A stretch of 28,223 bases of DNA, taken from DTSX01 sp964008355. Its GTDB lineage: Bacteria > Pseudomonadota > Gammaproteobacteria > Steroidobacterales > UBA11654. Positions within the stretch are counted from its first letter, which is position 1, and every line of letters begins with the position of its first letter. Positions 1-8,746 of this stretch are shown here, in pieces. The notes beneath the pieces are model-generated. The model was not told the origin of the DNA. It did not search any database and worked only from the letters and a program-made list of their open reading frames with translations. Location: contig CAXGBD010000011.1 in the NCBI GenBank assembly GCA_964008355.1, positions 1-28,223 of the forward strand, in the 5' to 3' direction. The position numbers and the translations under genes are program-made.

Positions 1-892
1 CTTGATTATGTGATATATAGGTACGACTTTTTTTTGTTTTGTCATCGTTTGGAAGATGGTCTATCTGGGTCACTCCATTTTGATGTGCTGTCATATATCT
101 TAATTCTGATGAAAGCATTATCCCTCTTTTCGTCATAAGTGTTGGAGTTGTCTTAAGATCAATATTTGAAGCAATATTCCAATAGTACGGCAGACTAATC
201 TCAATACCTTTTTTTGAAGATTTACCAAAGCTTGGGGTAAGCAGTCCAGATTTTCTTTGATCACCTGTTGGGAAGGATAGATAAGGCAAAAATAGAATCG
301 GAATATCTTTGAAATTAAAGACAAGATTTCTGGCTTCACCTATGCCTGCTAGGTTATCGATTGTTATAGATTGAGCAGATAGTTCCCATGAATCATCAAT
401 GGATGTGCATGTACTGAAAGTAACTTGACTCAGATTAATGTTATTATTTTTCACTCTTATCTCTCCAGCTGTACCTCTGGCTGGAATTGAGAAGATTTGA
501 TAGTTTGTGTTGTTGATGATAGTAGTTTTTTCTTTTATTTTGATTTCCGCACTTTTCCCAAAAATGATTAAATCATTATTTTCAAAAGATATATTGTTTG
601 GGATCGTCAGGATGCCAAGTTGTTCGTCGTAGGATGCTTGATCTGCAGTAATGATACTGTTACCAGAAGTGATCCTAATTTTTTCTTGAATATCAATTTG
701 ATTTCCCAATTCGGCCTGAATCGAACCAGTTTCAAATGAAAGACTCTGACTACTGTCACTAGGAGTTTCTGAATTTATTGCTATCGTATTGGCCAGACAA
801 ACGGATGAATGTAAACCGGGCCCAATAGCATAGGCATTGAGCGTGACTCCCAATACAACTATTACTAGACTAATAGTTAAAAATAAACGCAA
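1..892 (-). CDS. lptD: LPS-assembly protein LptD, N-terminal part (cut by window edge)
   Basis: LptD is the outer-membrane barrel that, with LptE, inserts lipopolysaccharide into the outer leaflet. Reading the minus strand from a TTG at 892 gives 297 uninterrupted residues that run off the window. Residues 1-22 are a signal peptide ending in NAYA. An OstA/LptA-like jellyroll follows at about 50-170. The LptD signature PILFLPYLSFP lies at 198-208, followed by RKSGLLTPSFG and SLPYYWNIA, which are typical of the barrel start. Cys32 and Cys162 sit where the family has its two N-terminal disulfide cysteines; the C-terminal partners lie outside the window. The TTG start is chosen because GGAAG precedes it at good spacing, and the nearby ATG is out of frame and soon stops. 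It is divergent from amgK across about 140 bp, as in pseudomonads. Confidence 0.93.
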   Translation of the reverse strand, partial: MRLFLTISLVIVVLGVTLNAYAIGPGLHSSVCLANTIAINSETPSDSSQSLSFETGSIQAELGNQIDIQEKIRITSGNSIITADQASYDEQLGILTIPNNISFENNDLIIFGKSAEIKIKEKTTIINNTNYQIFSIPARGTAGEIRVKNNNINLSQVTFSTCTSIDDSWELSAQSITIDNLAGIGEARNLVFNFKDIPILFLPYLSFPTGDQRKSGLLTPSFGKSSKKGIEISLPYYWNIASNIDLKTTPTLMTKRGIMLSSELRYMTAHQNGVTQIDHLPNDDKTKKSRTYISHNQ

Positions 893-1033
893 AAGTATCT
901 TCCATATATTAGATTATGCTAATTTTATAATTTTCCTGTGTTATTTTCCTATTCTTTCAGGTTATTAGTTAAAAACTTTGATGTAATATGAATTACTTTC
1001 TAAGTTAAAATAATTTTTGTAAAGGTGGTTTTT

Positions 1034-2023
1034 TTGAACGCATCTCAACGATACGATTCATTAATTAAGTGGTTAGAAGATACTTTAAATAAACCTATTC
1101 AATCCATAAAATCAGCAAGCAATGATGCTAGTTTTAGACGTTATTATAGAGTCCACTATGATGATCATAGAACTTGCATAGCAGTAGATTCACCTCCTGA
1201 ATATGAAAATGGCGCTAAATTTGTTGCCATCGCTACAATTCTTGAAAAAATGGGTATTAGAGTGCCGAGAATTAAGGCAAAAAATCTTTCTGAAGGTTTT
1301 TTTGTAGTAACCGATCTAGGTAATGACACCATGTTAAATGCCATTCTTTCAAAAAAAATCAAAACAGATCATTTGTACAAAAATGCCATGAATGTCCTGT
1401 TGAAGATCCAGGTGAAAGGATTGGAATGTCAACAAAATCTTCCTTTGTATAGCAAGCAAGATCTACTTGATGAAATGCAGTTGTTTATTGATTGGTATTG
1501 TTTTCATCATCTACAGATAAGTCCAGAAATAATGGCAGATTTTGATATTAAAAAGATATTTAATGATTTAGCAGACCATGCATTGAGCCAGAAAAATGTT
1601 TTTGTTCATCGTGATTTTCATTCGAGAAACATCATATTGTCCGCCGATGCTGAATTGGGAGTCTTAGACTTCCAAGATGCTGTATCAGGGCCAATAACCT
1701 ATGATTTAGTTTCACTTTTAAAAGATTGTTATATCAAATGGCCGGACCACCAAATTGATCAATGGATTGATTATTATTATCAGAGATTGGTGAAACATGA
1801 TCTGATTCATGTCGACATAAAACAATTTAAATATGATTTTGATTTAATGGGTATGCAAAGGCATTTAAAAGCAATCGGGATATTTTGTAGGCTTAACTAT
1901 AGAGATGGAAAAGAAAACTATCTTTTAGATATACCCAGAATATTGGAGTATGTTGCAAAAATGGCTAAAGCTTATCCATTACTAAATCCGCTGCAACAGT
2001 TTATGTGCAAACATGTATTTTAA
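1034..2023 (+). CDS. amgK: N-acetylmuramate/N-acetylglucosamine kinase AmgK
   Basis: AmgK is a cytoplasmic aminoglycoside-phosphotransferase-fold kinase that phosphorylates the anomeric carbon of MurNAc (and GlcNAc), making the substrate of MurU in the peptidoglycan-recycling shortcut that bypasses de novo UDP-MurNAc synthesis. The kinase motifs are present: the catalytic-loop sequence HRDFHSRN around residue 193 and the metal-binding LDFQD around 212. The length, about 330 residues, fits the family. A GTG at 1025 is also in frame, but it overlaps the Shine-Dalgarno-like AAAGGTGG (1021-1028). The TTG at 1034 sits 5 nt after that site and is the better start. The next gene, murU, begins immediately after its stop, so the two are probably translationally coupled. 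The lptD / amgK-murU arrangement supports this identity over a generic phosphotransferase. Confidence 0.88.
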   Translation: MNASQRYDSLIKWLEDTLNKPIQSIKSASNDASFRRYYRVHYDDHRTCIAVDSPPEYENGAKFVAIATILEKMGIRVPRIKAKNLSEGFFVVTDLGNDTMLNAILSKKIKTDHLYKNAMNVLLKIQVKGLECQQNLPLYSKQDLLDEMQLFIDWYCFHHLQISPEIMADFDIKKIFNDLADHALSQKNVFVHRDFHSRNIILSADAELGVLDFQDAVSGPITYDLVSLLKDCYIKWPDHQIDQWIDYYYQRLVKHDLIHVDIKQFKYDFDLMGMQRHLKAIGIFCRLNYRDGKENYLLDIPRILEYVAKMAKAYPLLNPLQQFMCKHVF

Positions 2024-2686
2024 ATGAGAGCAATGATTCTAGCTGCAGGTCGGGGGGAAAGGTTAATGCCACTTACAGAGCAAATACCTAAACCCCTGAT
2101 TAGTATTCATGGTGAAACTTTATTACAAAGAAATATAAGCAATCTTATTCTTGCCGGAGTTGAAGAAATCATAATCAATACATCATGGCTTGGCTCAATG
2201 ATAGAGGAATACATCAACGTAATGAATGATCCGGGACCTAAAATCATTTGTATTAACGAAGGTGATGAGCCTTTGGGTACCGGTGGTGGTATTTTAAATG
2301 CACTGAGTTATTTTAAAAACGAGCCGTTTTGGGTGATCAATGCAGACATCATTACAGATTTTTCTTTTACAATAAACCCATTGGTTAAAGATTTTGTAGG
2401 ACATCTAATTTTAGTTAAAAATCCAGACCATAATCTTTCTGGTGATTTTGGCCTGGAGGGCAATTTAGTTTTGAATCGTTCAAGCCACATGTATACTTTT
2501 AGTGGGATCAGTTTGTTAAAACCTGAAATCTTTAGATCCTATAATGATCAGAGGTTTTCACTGGCTAAACTGCTTCGAAGATATGTCCGAAAAGGTGTAA
2601 TTAGTGGCGAGTTGCATTCTGGAAAATGGCTGGATGTTGGAACCATGGAACGATTAAATAAAGCCAAAGAATTGATTCAAGGATAA
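2024..2686 (+). CDS. murU: N-acetylmuramate-1-phosphate uridylyltransferase MurU
   Basis: MurU transfers UMP from UTP to MurNAc-1-phosphate, giving UDP-MurNAc directly for wall synthesis. The 220-residue protein is a compact nucleotidyltransferase. It has the signature loop MILAAGRGERL at residues 4-14, the PKPL motif with Lys23, a GTGGGI loop at 86-91, the metal-binding NAD motif with Asp108, and a WLDVGT motif at 202-207. It has no C-terminal left-handed beta-helix, so it is not a GlmU-type bifunctional enzyme. The ATG follows the amgK stop with no gap. The same motifs occur in glucose-1-phosphate thymidylyl/uridylyltransferases, but the short length and the amgK neighbour favour MurU. Confidence 0.9.
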   Translation: MRAMILAAGRGERLMPLTEQIPKPLISIHGETLLQRNISNLILAGVEEIIINTSWLGSMIEEYINVMNDPGPKIICINEGDEPLGTGGGILNALSYFKNEPFWVINADIITDFSFTINPLVKDFVGHLILVKNPDHNLSGDFGLEGNLVLNRSSHMYTFSGISLLKPEIFRSYNDQRFSLAKLLRRYVRKGVISGELHSGKWLDVGTMERLNKAKELIQG

Positions 2687-2692
2687 CGAGTT

Positions 2693-3898
2693 ATGAATCG
2701 AAAAGAAAAAAAGAAAAAGAATAAAAAAACGATTTTAGTCCATTCAGGACGAGATAAAAAATATGCACAAGGTGCAGTCAACATACCCCCTTATAGGGCT
2801 TCAACGGTATTATTTGAATCACTTGCAGAATATCAATCATGGGATCCTGAATTTAATAGTTTCCGATATGGGAGACTAGGCTCACCGAACAGTTTTGCCT
2901 TAGAGAAAGCTTATTCCGAATTGTCAGGAGCTTATCGATCAATCGCTACCAGTTCAGGAATGTCTGCAATTAATATCGCTGTTACGCCCTTTGTTAATCA
3001 AGGAGATCATATCCTCGTTACTGAAGGTGTTTATGAGCCTGCTGGATATTTTTTTAATAATCATTTGGCACCATTTGGTGTGGAGGTGAATTTTTTCTCT
3101 CCCTTGATTCATGAAGAAATAGGATCAATGATTAAATCAAATACAAGAGTGGTATATTTGGAATCACCCAGTTCAATTACTTTTGAACTACAAGACATAG
3201 AAATACTTGTGAGTGCGGTTAGGCAGAGAAGTTCTGAATTGGGAATTAACATCATCATTATCTTTGATAATACTTGGGCTGGTCCATTATATTTTAGACC
3301 TCTGGAGCACGATATTGATATTGAGGTTCAGGCAGCAACAAAATATATTGTTGGACATTCTGACGCCATGTTAGGCATTGTTGCTTGTTCAAAAGATACC
3401 TCCAGAGCTGTAAGGGGTAGCAGTATATTTCAAGGTATTTCTGCAGGCCCTGACGAATGCTATCTTGGTTTAAGAGGGATGAGAACCATGGCAGTGAGAA
3501 TGGAACAGCAATTTCAAGATGCACTATTAATTGCTGAATGGCTCAATAAACACGAGATGATCCAAAGCGTTTTATATCCTCCGTCACCATTTTCTGAATA
3601 TTATGATCATTGGAAAAAATTATTTTCTGGGGGCGGTAGCTTGATGGGCATTATTCTTACTGAGCAATATTCTGAAGAAGCACTTGCTCGTATGCTTGAT
3701 CAAATGGAATTTTTTGCTATGGGACACAGTTATGGAGGCTACGAATCATTATTGATTCCTTCAAAACTTCAATATTTTCGCCAATCCGCCGTGGAATCAT
3801 ATACCTCCACCATGCTTAGGTTGTATGTAGGCTTGGAAGATTGTGATGATCTGATTCAGGATCTTGATAAAGGCTTAGCCCGTCTTAAACAGTCATAA
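2693..3898 (+). CDS. metC: Cystathionine beta-lyase (PLP-dependent, MetC family)
   Basis: This is a fold-type I PLP enzyme of the Cys/Met metabolism family. It is predicted to cleave cystathionine to homocysteine, pyruvate and ammonia in the cytoplasm. Visible landmarks are the phosphate-contacting FRYGR at residues 57-61, the SSGM loop at 87-90, the cofactor-binding FDNTWAGP with Asp192, and the Schiff-base Lys217 in AATKYIVGHSD. The length of 401 residues is normal. TVLFES near the N-terminus and the FDNTWA form resemble MetC more than MetB or MetZ, but substrate specificity in this family is hard to read from sequence. The first dozen residues are very lysine-rich (KEKKKKNKK), encoded by an A-rich run. 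It starts 6 nt after murU and is probably in the same operon, although its function is unrelated to wall recycling. Confidence 0.85.
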   Translation: MNRKEKKKKNKKTILVHSGRDKKYAQGAVNIPPYRASTVLFESLAEYQSWDPEFNSFRYGRLGSPNSFALEKAYSELSGAYRSIATSSGMSAINIAVTPFVNQGDHILVTEGVYEPAGYFFNNHLAPFGVEVNFFSPLIHEEIGSMIKSNTRVVYLESPSSITFELQDIEILVSAVRQRSSELGINIIIIFDNTWAGPLYFRPLEHDIDIEVQAATKYIVGHSDAMLGIVACSKDTSRAVRGSSIFQGISAGPDECYLGLRGMRTMAVRMEQQFQDALLIAEWLNKHEMIQSVLYPPSPFSEYYDHWKKLFSGGGSLMGIILTEQYSEEALARMLDQMEFFAMGHSYGGYESLLIPSKLQYFRQSAVESYTSTMLRLYVGLEDCDDLIQDLDKGLARLKQS

Positions 3899-3900
3899 TC

Positions 3901-4548
3901 TTATTCGGAAAATATTTTAAGCGTTTGTTCACGTACAAGCCTCGAGACATCAAATAAATTGGTCAATATTCCTTCAGTTCTGAAGTCGGTAACCGGTTGA
4001 TTATTTTGACCGCAAACATTGATACCATTCCATGGTTTTAGGTCCATAGAGACATTAATTGATGCACCATGATATGTGCACCCATGTGTAATTTTTAATC
4101 CAAAACTACAAATTTTTTTGTCATCAATATAAATTCCTGGTTTTTTTTTATTTAATCTAGCACTCTTTTTATAATGATGAACCGTATTCAGAATGACTGT
4201 TTCCATATTTACAATGAAATCCTTAATTCTCAATGATCTTCTTTTAAGATCAAACAGTGTATACACCAATAGTTGTCCAGGACCATGATAGGTTACTTGC
4301 CCGCCACGATCGGTTTTGACTATAGGAGTTTTTTTGTTATTGAGGATGTCATTCCCATCTGTTCTGATGCCACAGGAAAATACTGGATAATGTTCCATAA
4401 ACCAGATTTGATCACTAGTATTGTGATCACGCTCAGCTGTAAAATCTTGCATCAGAGTAAGGGCAGTGGTGTAATCCTTAAGACCAAAATTTTCAAAACT
4501 AATTGGAAATGGTTTGCTACTATTAAATCTTTCCCTATCGACAAACAC
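3901..4548 (-). CDS. lipB: Octanoyl-[ACP]:protein octanoyltransferase LipB
   Basis: LipB moves octanoyl groups from acyl carrier protein to the lipoyl domains of enzymes such as pyruvate dehydrogenase, the first step of endogenous lipoate synthesis. The hallmark RGGQVTYHGPGQ is at residues 81-92. The catalytic lysine is Lys145 in KKICSFGLK, and the catalytic cysteine is Cys179 in INVCG. The length of 215 residues is typical. The start is a GTG overlapping the dacA stop by one base (TAGTG), so it is translated from the dacA transcript. The DUF493/ybeD gene usually found between dacA and lipB, and the lipA that usually follows, are both absent here. It converges on metC with only 2 nt between the stop codons. 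Confidence 0.95.
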   Translation of the reverse strand: MFVDRERFNSSKPFPISFENFGLKDYTTALTLMQDFTAERDHNTSDQIWFMEHYPVFSCGIRTDGNDILNNKKTPIVKTDRGGQVTYHGPGQLLVYTLFDLKRRSLRIKDFIVNMETVILNTVHHYKKSARLNKKKPGIYIDDKKICSFGLKITHGCTYHGASINVSMDLKPWNGINVCGQNNQPVTDFRTEGILTNLFDVSRLVREQTLKIFSE

Positions 4549-5759
4549 TATTCAAAAAGAAGCAAGGCACCATCATAGATTCGCTGCCAAAGACTCCCTT
4601 TTTTAATGGAATGCATTGGATACAGAGGGGTTTCAACTAGGGTGTCTGTACCGCTCTTAATGGTCATCTTTCCAACAATTTGAGATGTATCAACAGGAGC
4701 ATTTACAGGAGAGTACACCGTTACGGTTGTTTCAAGATTTTTAACTGATCCTTTTGGGATGGTTCTAATAAAATCAGATTTGACACCTAACTCCACAGTA
4801 TCGGTTTCACCTTTCCAAACTTTTGCTTCGGCATACGATGTTTTTGAATCAACTATGGTTGTTGTTTCAAAGAATCTAAAGCCATAGTTTAATAAAGCAG
4901 CTGCTGAATCTGTTCGTTCAACATCTGAATTTGCACCGGTCACCACAGCAATGAGTCGCATGTTATGTTTATTAGCGGTTGCAACTAGACAATAACCTGC
5001 TGAGGATGTATACCCTGTTTTCATTCCATCCACCGAACTATTTCTTTGCAGTAGCTTGTTTCGATTGTACTGAATGATTGGTTCATTCGTTAATGGGTCC
5101 TTTGCTTTATCGAATGTAAAAGATGGTTGAGAATACCATTGAAAATATTGAGGATACTTTTTCATGATCTCATTGGCTAAAAGAGCAATATCAATGGCAG
5201 AGGAATAGTGTCCTTCATCATCAAGTCCTGTTGAATTTTTATACTGAGTATTTTTTAGACCAAGACTTTCAGCATAAACATTCATGAACTCAACAAATGC
5301 ATCTTCAGATCCTCCAGTATGTTCTGCAAGGGCTATGCTGGCATCATTACCAGAAATAATAATCATGCCTTGTAGTAACTCCTCAACGCTGACTTTCATT
5401 GAGGGATCTAAAAACATAGTAGAACCACCAATTGAAGAGGCTCTTTGACTAATACGAACTAGATCATTGAGACTAATTTGTTCATTCTCTAGAGCTTCAA
5501 AAACGGAATAAGCCGTCATTAATTTAGTGATACTCGCTGGTTGAATTTTCTTATTTTCTTCGTACTTTGCAATGATTTTTCCTGTGTTTGCTTCCATTAA
5601 GATATAGCTTTTCACAGGGATTGTAGGAGCTTTGGGCACAAACACCACGGCATGAACATTCCAAATGAATAAAAATAAGATTGGAATAGATCTTCTCAGA
5701 TATTTTGAAAGTGTATCTGTGGGTATCATCTGGTTAAGAATAGTTTTTATCAAGTTCAA
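4548..5759 (-). CDS. dacA: D-alanyl-D-alanine carboxypeptidase (PBP5/6 family)
   Basis: This periplasmic DD-carboxypeptidase removes the terminal D-alanine of peptidoglycan pentapeptides. All three penicillin-binding motifs are present: SITK with nucleophile Ser76 (76-79), SGN (136-138) and KTG (247-249). A hydrophobic signal segment lies at about residues 24-40. The extreme C-terminus (SLWQRIYDGALLLFE) can form the amphipathic helix that anchors PBP5/6 to the inner membrane, after a PBP5-type beta domain. The length of 403 residues is normal. An internal Met12 is an alternative start that would give a more conventional signal peptide. It lies 61 nt downstream of rlpA, the widest gap in this operon's distal half, so an internal promoter is possible, though I found no strong -35 element. 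Confidence 0.95.
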   Translation of the reverse strand: MNLIKTILNQMIPTDTLSKYLRRSIPILFLFIWNVHAVVFVPKAPTIPVKSYILMEANTGKIIAKYEENKKIQPASITKLMTAYSVFEALENEQISLNDLVRISQRASSIGGSTMFLDPSMKVSVEELLQGMIIISGNDASIALAEHTGGSEDAFVEFMNVYAESLGLKNTQYKNSTGLDDEGHYSSAIDIALLANEIMKKYPQYFQWYSQPSFTFDKAKDPLTNEPIIQYNRNKLLQRNSSVDGMKTGYTSSAGYCLVATANKHNMRLIAVVTGANSDVERTDSAAALLNYGFRFFETTTIVDSKTSYAEAKVWKGETDTVELGVKSDFIRTIPKGSVKNLETTVTVYSPVNAPVDTSQIVGKMTIKSGTDTLVETPLYPMHSIKKGSLWQRIYDGALLLFE

Positions 5760-5820
5760 TATTCAATGTTGCAAACCATATCATAAACGAAAAAATATGA
5801 GTATTGAGCTTTATCATTAA

Positions 5821-6642
5821 TTAATTTGTAACCAAGGTAATATCCAGTGACAGTGATATTAGTGACTTTACTATTTCATCGTAGCGGTTTAAACCTTTTA
5901 TAGGTCCTATTCGGACGCGATACAATATTCCAATTTTAGTCCATACTCTTTCCATATAGACACTATCAATATCTTTTTCTTCTATTTGCTTTTTTAATTT
6001 TCTAGCATTACTTTTGGTTTTGAATGCTCCTATTTGAAGGTAAATATTACTGTTACTTAGTTGAGTTATAGCAGCTATTTTTTCCTTTGCGATGCTACTT
6101 TTATTTTCATAATACATACTTCTAGCTGCTTCTTGTCGTGTGATACTTCTCAATTCTACGAAAGCAGTTCCATCGTCAATCATGCCAATTCCTTTTGCTG
6201 CTGCATAAGATAAGTCAATTATTCTATTATCTTTAAAAGGACCTCTATCATTAACTTTAACGATTACAGACGCTCCATTTTTTAAATTTCTAACTCTTAA
6301 ATATGAGGGAAGCGGAAGAGTTTTATGTGCGGCGGTATACTCCAACATATCATAAGTTTCACCACATGCCGTGCTTTTACCATCGAAATTTGGTCCATAC
6401 CAAGATGCAACTCCTCTCTTTTTATAGCCTCTGGCAGATCTTAGAACCTTATATTTTTTGCCCCTGACCTTATATACATATCCTTTCTCTCTTTCAATTG
6501 TACAATCATTCTGTAAGACCGATATCTGGCTAGATTTTGTCTGTTGTTTTACAACATTTGGTACGTAACTACAGTTACTAGTCAATACAATAAAGATGAT
6601 GGGTAGAGTGTATTTACTAATTTTTTCACTTCTGGAGTTCAT
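5821..6642 (-). CDS. rlpA: Septal-ring lytic transglycosylase RlpA with SPOR domain
   Basis: RlpA cleaves glycan strands that lack peptide stems, and its SPOR domain targets such denuded strands at the division septum. The double-psi beta-barrel spans about residues 76-168. The family's catalytic trio is recognisable as Glu95 (CGET), His106 (AAHKTLP) and Asp132 (NDRGPF). The SPOR domain occupies about 198-273 (YLQIGAFKTKSNA). The N-terminus has a hydrophobic segment and Cys24, but the residues before the cysteine (TSN) do not fit a standard lipobox, so lipidation is uncertain. The start overlaps the mltB stop in an ATGA. Confidence 0.92.
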   Translation of the reverse strand: MNSRSEKISKYTLPIIFIVLTSNCSYVPNVVKQQTKSSQISVLQNDCTIEREKGYVYKVRGKKYKVLRSARGYKKRGVASWYGPNFDGKSTACGETYDMLEYTAAHKTLPLPSYLRVRNLKNGASVIVKVNDRGPFKDNRIIDLSYAAAKGIGMIDDGTAFVELRSITRQEAARSMYYENKSSIAKEKIAAITQLSNSNIYLQIGAFKTKSNARKLKKQIEEKDIDSVYMERVWTKIGILYRVRIGPIKGLNRYDEIVKSLISLSLDITLVTN

Positions 6643-7631
6643 TGAATTTTGGATTGAATACTTCTACCAACTTCTATCACAGACAATGCATACATTACGT
6701 TCCTATTATAGGTTGTAATGACATAGAAATTATGAAAGCCAACATAGTTTTTTTCACTATCTCCTTCTAATAGTATGACTTGTGCAGGTGAATCCTCGTT
6801 GAGGTTAGATTCAAAAGTTATGCCATTGTCATTTAATGTCTCAATGGTGTACTGGGGTTTCAGTGTTTTCGAAGCAAATGTTTTTAGTTGTTCATCGTCC
6901 AAGCTTGTTTGAGAAATTATATTTTCGTTTCTACGCCAACCATTTTGCTGTAAATAATTGGCAATGCTCATAATGATGTCACTCCAGTTTTCAAAAAGAT
7001 CAATCATGCTATCGTTATCTCCGTCGACAGCATAAGCTCTGTAGCTAGAAGGTATAAATTGTGAGGCTCCCATAGCCCCGGCGTAAGAACCTTTAATTTC
7101 TTCAATAGCAATGCCTTGTTCACGTGCTAGGTAAAAGAGATTGATTAATTGCTCTTTAAAAAATGCACTTCTAGGAGGATATCCTGTAACCAGTGTGTAG
7201 AGAGAATCTATGACTTTAAAATTACCTTGTATTCGACCAAAGTATGTTTCCACTCCTAGGATTCCTAATATTATATCTACCGGCACCCCTGTTTCTTGGG
7301 CAGCTTTTAATAGCAATTGTTCGTGTTGTTTTGCAAATATAACACCAGCCGCTATTCTGGCAGGTGTTACAAAGATTCTTCTGTATTCATTCCATGTTTT
7401 TGTCTTTTCTGCTGGCTTACTGATAAGATTGATTATCTTTGGTAGATACGTGGCTTTTTCAAAAACTGCTGTAATGTACTGCTCATCAAAACCATGATCT
7501 GTTACCAATTCTTTAATCAATTCTAGCTTGATTGCCTCGTTGGATTCTTTTGCTTGTAAAACACTCGGACAGATAATCAATTGGATCATTGATAACAAGA
7601 GGATATTAATAATCGTTTTTTTGTAGTTCAC
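6639..7631 (-). CDS. mltB: Membrane-bound/periplasmic lytic murein transglycosylase B
   Basis: MltB-type lytic transglycosylases cut the MurNAc-GlcNAc bond of peptidoglycan to give 1,6-anhydro-MurNAc ends. Those products would feed the AmgK-MurU recycling branch encoded nearby. The catalytic glutamate is Glu128 in LGVETYFGR. The GAMGASQFIPSSYRAYAVDG stretch and a following Asp-rich DNDSMIDLFENW loop are family hallmarks. The N-terminus has a signal peptide ending near LQA at residue 27. Cys21 is not in a convincing lipobox, so the protein may be soluble in the periplasm. It overlaps rodA and rlpA by 4 nt at each end. Confidence 0.93.
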   Translation of the reverse strand: MNYKKTIINILLLSMIQLIICPSVLQAKESNEAIKLELIKELVTDHGFDEQYITAVFEKATYLPKIINLISKPAEKTKTWNEYRRIFVTPARIAAGVIFAKQHEQLLLKAAQETGVPVDIILGILGVETYFGRIQGNFKVIDSLYTLVTGYPPRSAFFKEQLINLFYLAREQGIAIEEIKGSYAGAMGASQFIPSSYRAYAVDGDNDSMIDLFENWSDIIMSIANYLQQNGWRRNENIISQTSLDDEQLKTFASKTLKPQYTIETLNDNGITFESNLNEDSPAQVILLEGDSEKNYVGFHNFYVITTYNRNVMYALSVIEVGRSIQSKIQ

Positions 7632-8746
7632 TTTTCTACCAATCTTCTGTGAGTTTGGATCGACATCAACATTCCTAAACCCAGCATTATAGTTACCATT
7701 GATGTTCCCCCTGCACTGATTAACGGTAGGGGAATACCAACAATTGGCAAGATACCAGTTGTCATTGCAATATTTACAAAGACATAGACGAAAAAAGTCA
7801 AACTAATGCTGGATGCAAGCAGTCTGGAGAAAAGATTTTGAGAATTGATTGCAATAATGATCCCCCTTCCAATAATAAATAAGTATATGCTAAGCAGAGG
7901 GATGATTCCCAGAAAACCAAACTCCTCTGCAATTACAGAGAATATAAAATCTGTTGTTCTCTCAGGTAAGAAATCCAATTGTCCTTGACTACCACTGAGC
8001 CAACCTTTTCCAAATATTCCACCTGATCCAATGGCAATTTTTGATTGGATTATATGATATCCAGCACCCAAAGGGTCGTTTTCAGGGTTTAAAAAGGTTA
8101 ACACACGATTTTTCTGGAAAGGATGCATACTGGACCAAATGAGTGGTAATGAAGCAAAAAATGCTGCCATAGCAATAGCCAAGTATCTTTTTCTAATGCC
8201 AGATAAAAAAATGATAACCAGGCCTGAAAATGCAATGAGAACCGCTGTTCCAAGATCTGGTTCAAGCAATATAAGTTCAGTTGGTATCAGTACTATCAAT
8301 AGTGAAAAAATAATTGATTGATTACTGGGAGGAATCTTATCTCTAGCAATATATCCAGCAATCATTAAAGGCATCGCAATTTTCATTAACTCTGAAGGTT
8401 GAAAATTAATTCCAATGTTTAACCATCTAGTAGCACCATTTATAGTTTCGCCGAATAGTAAAACCATCACTAACAAGGCAACACATAATAAATACAGCCA
8501 AAACCCTATTCTTTCATAAGTTAAGGGACTGAATTGGGCAATCGTCACCATACTAATAATCGCAATAATTATTCTAATTGATTGGTTGATTAGCACATCC
8601 ATATTGCTGTTGGATGCACTATAGATGGCGATTAAACTGATTATAAAAATTAACATAACCGCCAATAATAATGATGGATCAATATGAAATTTGTACAGAA
8701 TGCCCTCAGTTGGATGGTTCCAGGAGATATTATTTTCTACAACCAT
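7628..8746 (-). CDS. mrdB: Peptidoglycan glycosyltransferase RodA (SEDS family)
   Basis: RodA is the polytopic SEDS glycosyltransferase that polymerises lipid II during cell elongation in complex with PBP2. The 372-residue protein is almost wholly hydrophobic with around ten membrane segments. It carries SEDS landmarks: GATRWLNIGINFQPSELMK, the EPDLGTA motif containing the essential aspartate, and a C-terminal PLISAGGTSM stretch. RodA is favoured over FtsW because it directly follows mrdA (PBP2), overlapping its stop by one base (TAATG). It precedes mltB with an ATGA overlap. Confidence 0.96.
   Translation of the reverse strand: MVVENNISWNHPTEGILYKFHIDPSLLLAVMLIFIISLIAIYSASNSNMDVLINQSIRIIIAIISMVTIAQFSPLTYERIGFWLYLLCVALLVMVLLFGETINGATRWLNIGINFQPSELMKIAMPLMIAGYIARDKIPPSNQSIIFSLLIVLIPTELILLEPDLGTAVLIAFSGLVIIFLSGIRKRYLAIAMAAFFASLPLIWSSMHPFQKNRVLTFLNPENDPLGAGYHIIQSKIAIGSGGIFGKGWLSGSQGQLDFLPERTTDFIFSVIAEEFGFLGIIPLLSIYLFIIGRGIIIAINSQNLFSRLLASSISLTFFVYVFVNIAMTTGILPIVGIPLPLISAGGTSMVTIMLGLGMLMSIQTHRRLVEK

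Noticed and set aside
133..339. Open frame of 68 codons on the minus strand
   Set aside because: It is a different frame inside lptD, whose own frame is open through the whole region and matches the family throughout.
1025..1033. GTG start for amgK
   Set aside because: It overlaps the only good ribosome-binding site; the TTG at 1034 is correctly spaced from it.
4273..4578. Plus-strand open frame of 101 codons opposite lipB
   Set aside because: lipB on the other strand has all catalytic motifs; the antisense protein has no recognisable features.
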